NCBI GenBank assembly: GCA_003165595.1
Contig: PLWQ01000005.1
Location: 58,382 to 65,201, forward strand
DNA from: Fibrobacterota bacterium
Lineage (GTDB): Bacteria > Fibrobacterota > Chitinivibrionia > Chitinivibrionales > FEN-1185
Direction: 5' to 3'
Length of the DNA stretch: 6,820 nucleotides
In this document: positions 5,267-6,820 of the stretch, piece after piece
Position numbering within the stretch: position 1 is the first letter of the stretch
Layout of the letters: every line of letters begins with the position of its first letter
Position numbers and translations under genes: made by a program
Notes under the pieces: model-generated
What the model was told of the DNA's origin: nothing
The model's input: the letters and a program-made list of their open reading frames with translations, nothing else
Database searches by the model: none

Positions 5267-6820
5267 AAGCATTTCTTCATTGGTTCTCCAGCCTTTATTC
5301 CGGGCAGAGGCGTTTTGCACTCCCCTGCCTTATCCTCGCGGCGTGGAGCAGTCTATTTATCTCGCTTGATTTTTCCACGGATATCCCCTACAGGCACGAC
5401 GACGCAAATTACCTGGCGCTTGCAAAAAGCTTTTCACAAGGCTCGGGATACTTGAACATCGCGCTTCCCTATTCCGAAAGCATGACAACTGACCCGTCCG
5501 CATTTCCGCTCCTTCTTACCATCTACTGGCGATTCATTTCTCCGCATGTTGTGGTCCTCAAAATCTTACTTGCGCTGCTTCTTGTTTCCGGCGTCTTGCT
5601 CAGTTATTTGTGGCTTCTGCAAATCGTTTTGCCGACAGAGGCGTTCTTGATCACTCTGGCATTTTCTTCGATGCCAATGTTCGTTTTGATAGGGAATTCA
5701 ATCCTTTCGGAGATACTCTTTGTCCCTGTCCTGTATGCCGGCTTCTTCCTTGGGGGCACGGTGTACCGGGGCAATTCCTCAAAATCAATCGGATGGCTTG
5801 CGCTTCTCTGTTTTGTGCTGCTGGCGCGGATCCGCGTTGTGGGCCTTTGTTTCTTTGGCGTCCACATTGTGTTCCTCTTTTGGAAAAAGGACAGAATCAA
5901 GGCATGCTCCGGTATCATCCTCCTCGCCCTGTGGATATTCCTGGAGCGCCTCTGCGTGGTCGCACGAGCAGCGAACGACGGCTATGCCCATGCGTTTATC
6001 CACAACTTCCCCCTGGTCTCAAACACAGGCGCGGCAATTTCTCTGCTGGTTCACACCTACCGCCACAACATCTGGTCATTCGCGGGTTCAATGTATGCAA
6101 ACATCCTTTTCCCCTGGTTCTACTCGTTTGCCCCAATGAACCCCGTCAAACGCCTCGTCGTGTTGTCGCTTTTTGTCAATGGTTGCGTCGGATTATTTCT
6201 CCTGTGGAAGAACAAACCGTGGATGCGGCCCATTCTTGCCGCCACGATTCTTTCTCTGATCCCGGTGTTCAGCTGGACAAGAACAGGGACTATTTTCCGG
6301 TATCTCTTTCCATTCTTTCCACTTCTGGCTCTCGTTTTCGTGGTTCCCATTCTGGAACTCGTCCCCAAGCGCCTTTCACGGCCCGCCGGGTCAATGCCGC
6401 TTCTTTTTCTCGCTTGCATGGTGGGAAACCAGGCCATTGCCTCGCTCGGCACAGGAACGTTCGATCCGTACCTGTATGGCAGGAAAGAATTCAAGTTAGT
6501 ACACGATTTCGTCAACGGTCAGCAACTGCGGCCCGACATAATCTTGTCGGAGCACAATTTCTACACCTATCTCACGACAGGTGTCTACTCGCTGGACGAA
6601 TCATCTTTTGAAACGGCCAGGGCCTGTTCCTCGCTGACAACAGCCCACGCCATCTGGGGGATTTCAGAACGGAACCGGACCTGGTCGCGGGCAGTCGTGC
6701 CGTGCGGTGCGCTGGCGCTGGTCCAGGATTCCGTGCCGCTGTACAGGTCGGGACCCTGGGAACTATGTGTAGTACGGTGCCGGAGCACGTCGAGTGAAGA
6801 ACCTCGCAGCAAGCTGCGAG
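5263..6820 (+). CDS. GT39/ArnT-like (GT-C fold) membrane glycosyltransferase, 3' end beyond window
   Basis: Frame 1 is open from the ATG at 5263 to the right edge with no stop (519 codons). Residues 17-36 form the first membrane segment. It is followed by the extracytoplasmic loop motif RHDDANYLALAKSFSQGSGY (44-63), whose acidic pair is the usual catalytic and metal-binding site of polyprenyl-phosphate-dependent GT-C enzymes (the PMT/RgtA-D-like group). Many hydrophobic segments follow, with SILSE at 146-150, an Arg-rich turn near 189-191 and FRYLFPFFPLLA at 345-356, which resembles the RYxxPxxP segment of the family. From about 385 the protein is mostly soluble, as in ArnT-like enzymes. It would transfer a sugar from a lipid carrier to an acceptor outside the inner membrane. 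The last nine codons (511-519) lie in the dispersed repeat. The start overlaps the previous stop as ATGA. Confidence 0.85.
   Translation, partial: MKAFLHWFSSLYSGQRRFALPCLILAAWSSLFISLDFSTDIPYRHDDANYLALAKSFSQGSGYLNIALPYSESMTTDPSAFPLLLTIYWRFISPHVVVLKILLALLLVSGVLLSYLWLLQIVLPTEAFLITLAFSSMPMFVLIGNSILSEILFVPVLYAGFFLGGTVYRGNSSKSIGWLALLCFVLLARIRVVGLCFFGVHIVFLFWKKDRIKACSGIILLALWIFLERLCVVARAANDGYAHAFIHNFPLVSNTGAAISLLVHTYRHNIWSFAGSMYANILFPWFYSFAPMNPVKRLVVLSLFVNGCVGLFLLWKNKPWMRPILAATILSLIPVFSWTRTGTIFRYLFPFFPLLALVFVVPILELVPKRLSRPAGSMPLLFLACMVGNQAIASLGTGTFDPYLYGRKEFKLVHDFVNGQQLRPDIILSEHNFYTYLTTGVYSLDESSFETARACSSLTTAHAIWGISERNRTWSRAVVPCGALALVQDSVPLYRSGPWELCVVRCRSTSSEEPRSKLR
6793..6820 (+). repeat. Dispersed repeat, copy 2 (cut by window end)
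   Basis: 27 of 28 bases match 4404-4431 in the same orientation. The core CTCGCAGCAAGCTGCGAG (6803-6820) is a perfect 8-bp stem with an AA loop. It lies in the last codons of the GT39-like gene, read in a different frame from copy 1. The upstream GGTCCCC of copy 1 is absent here. Confidence 0.88.

Noticed and set aside
5610-6611. Long open frame of 333 codons on the + strand within the GT39-like gene
   Set aside because: It lies in another frame of a coherent membrane protein running from 5263, and its Arg/Pro/His/Ser-rich composition is that of an out-of-frame reading.
4404-6820. CRISPR-like repeats
   Set aside because: Only two copies, about 2.4 kb apart with genes between them; no regular spacing or spacers.

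Overview
The window is one dense, single-strand (+) run of seven genes for cell-surface glycan or glycolipid building. It enters mid-gene on the left and leaves mid-gene on the right. Base composition is moderate (roughly half G+C) and codon use looks even across the genes. The gene set fits a Gram-negative-type bacterium with a polyprenyl-linked polysaccharide pathway. A FemAB-like acyltransferase next to a NodB-type deacetylase resembles exosortase/PEP-CTERM exopolysaccharide loci of Proteobacteria, Desulfobacterota and similar lineages, but no sequence here fixes the taxon.

Layout: 1-819, 3' part of a DPM1-like family 2 glycosyltransferase with a C-terminal membrane anchor; 823-1716, an LPG_synthase_TM/UPF0104-type integral membrane protein; 1735-2739, a FemAB/GNAT-like protein; 2762-3688, a polysaccharide deacetylase; 3688-4614, a class I SAM methyltransferase whose 3' end is broken by a 104-bp repeat element; 4619-5266, a second SAM methyltransferase; 5263-6820 and beyond, a large GT39/ArnT-like (GT-C) membrane glycosyltransferase that is still open at the right edge. 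Junctions are 3, 18, 22, -1, +4 (or an overlap, depending on the start chosen) and -4 bases, so the genes are very probably co-transcribed. There is no gene-free stretch over 25 bases, and no promoter, terminator, tRNA, rRNA or CRISPR is visible.

How the genes may work together (inference): the GT2 enzyme would load a sugar onto a polyprenyl phosphate on the cytoplasmic face, a membrane protein such as the UPF0104 member could help move lipid-linked intermediates, and the GT39 protein would transfer the sugar outside the membrane. The deacetylase, FemAB-like protein and two methyltransferases would add decorations.

The most notable finding is a small non-coding mobile-looking element at 4397-4500. 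It has 7-bp terminal inverted repeats and two related hairpins, and it sits in the methyltransferase gene. Removing exactly these 104 bases restores the reading frame into a natural-looking C-terminus that ends in an ATGA overlap with the next gene. A second, partial copy of its left part (27 of 28 bases) begins at 6793, at the 3' end of the GT39 gene, and runs off the window.
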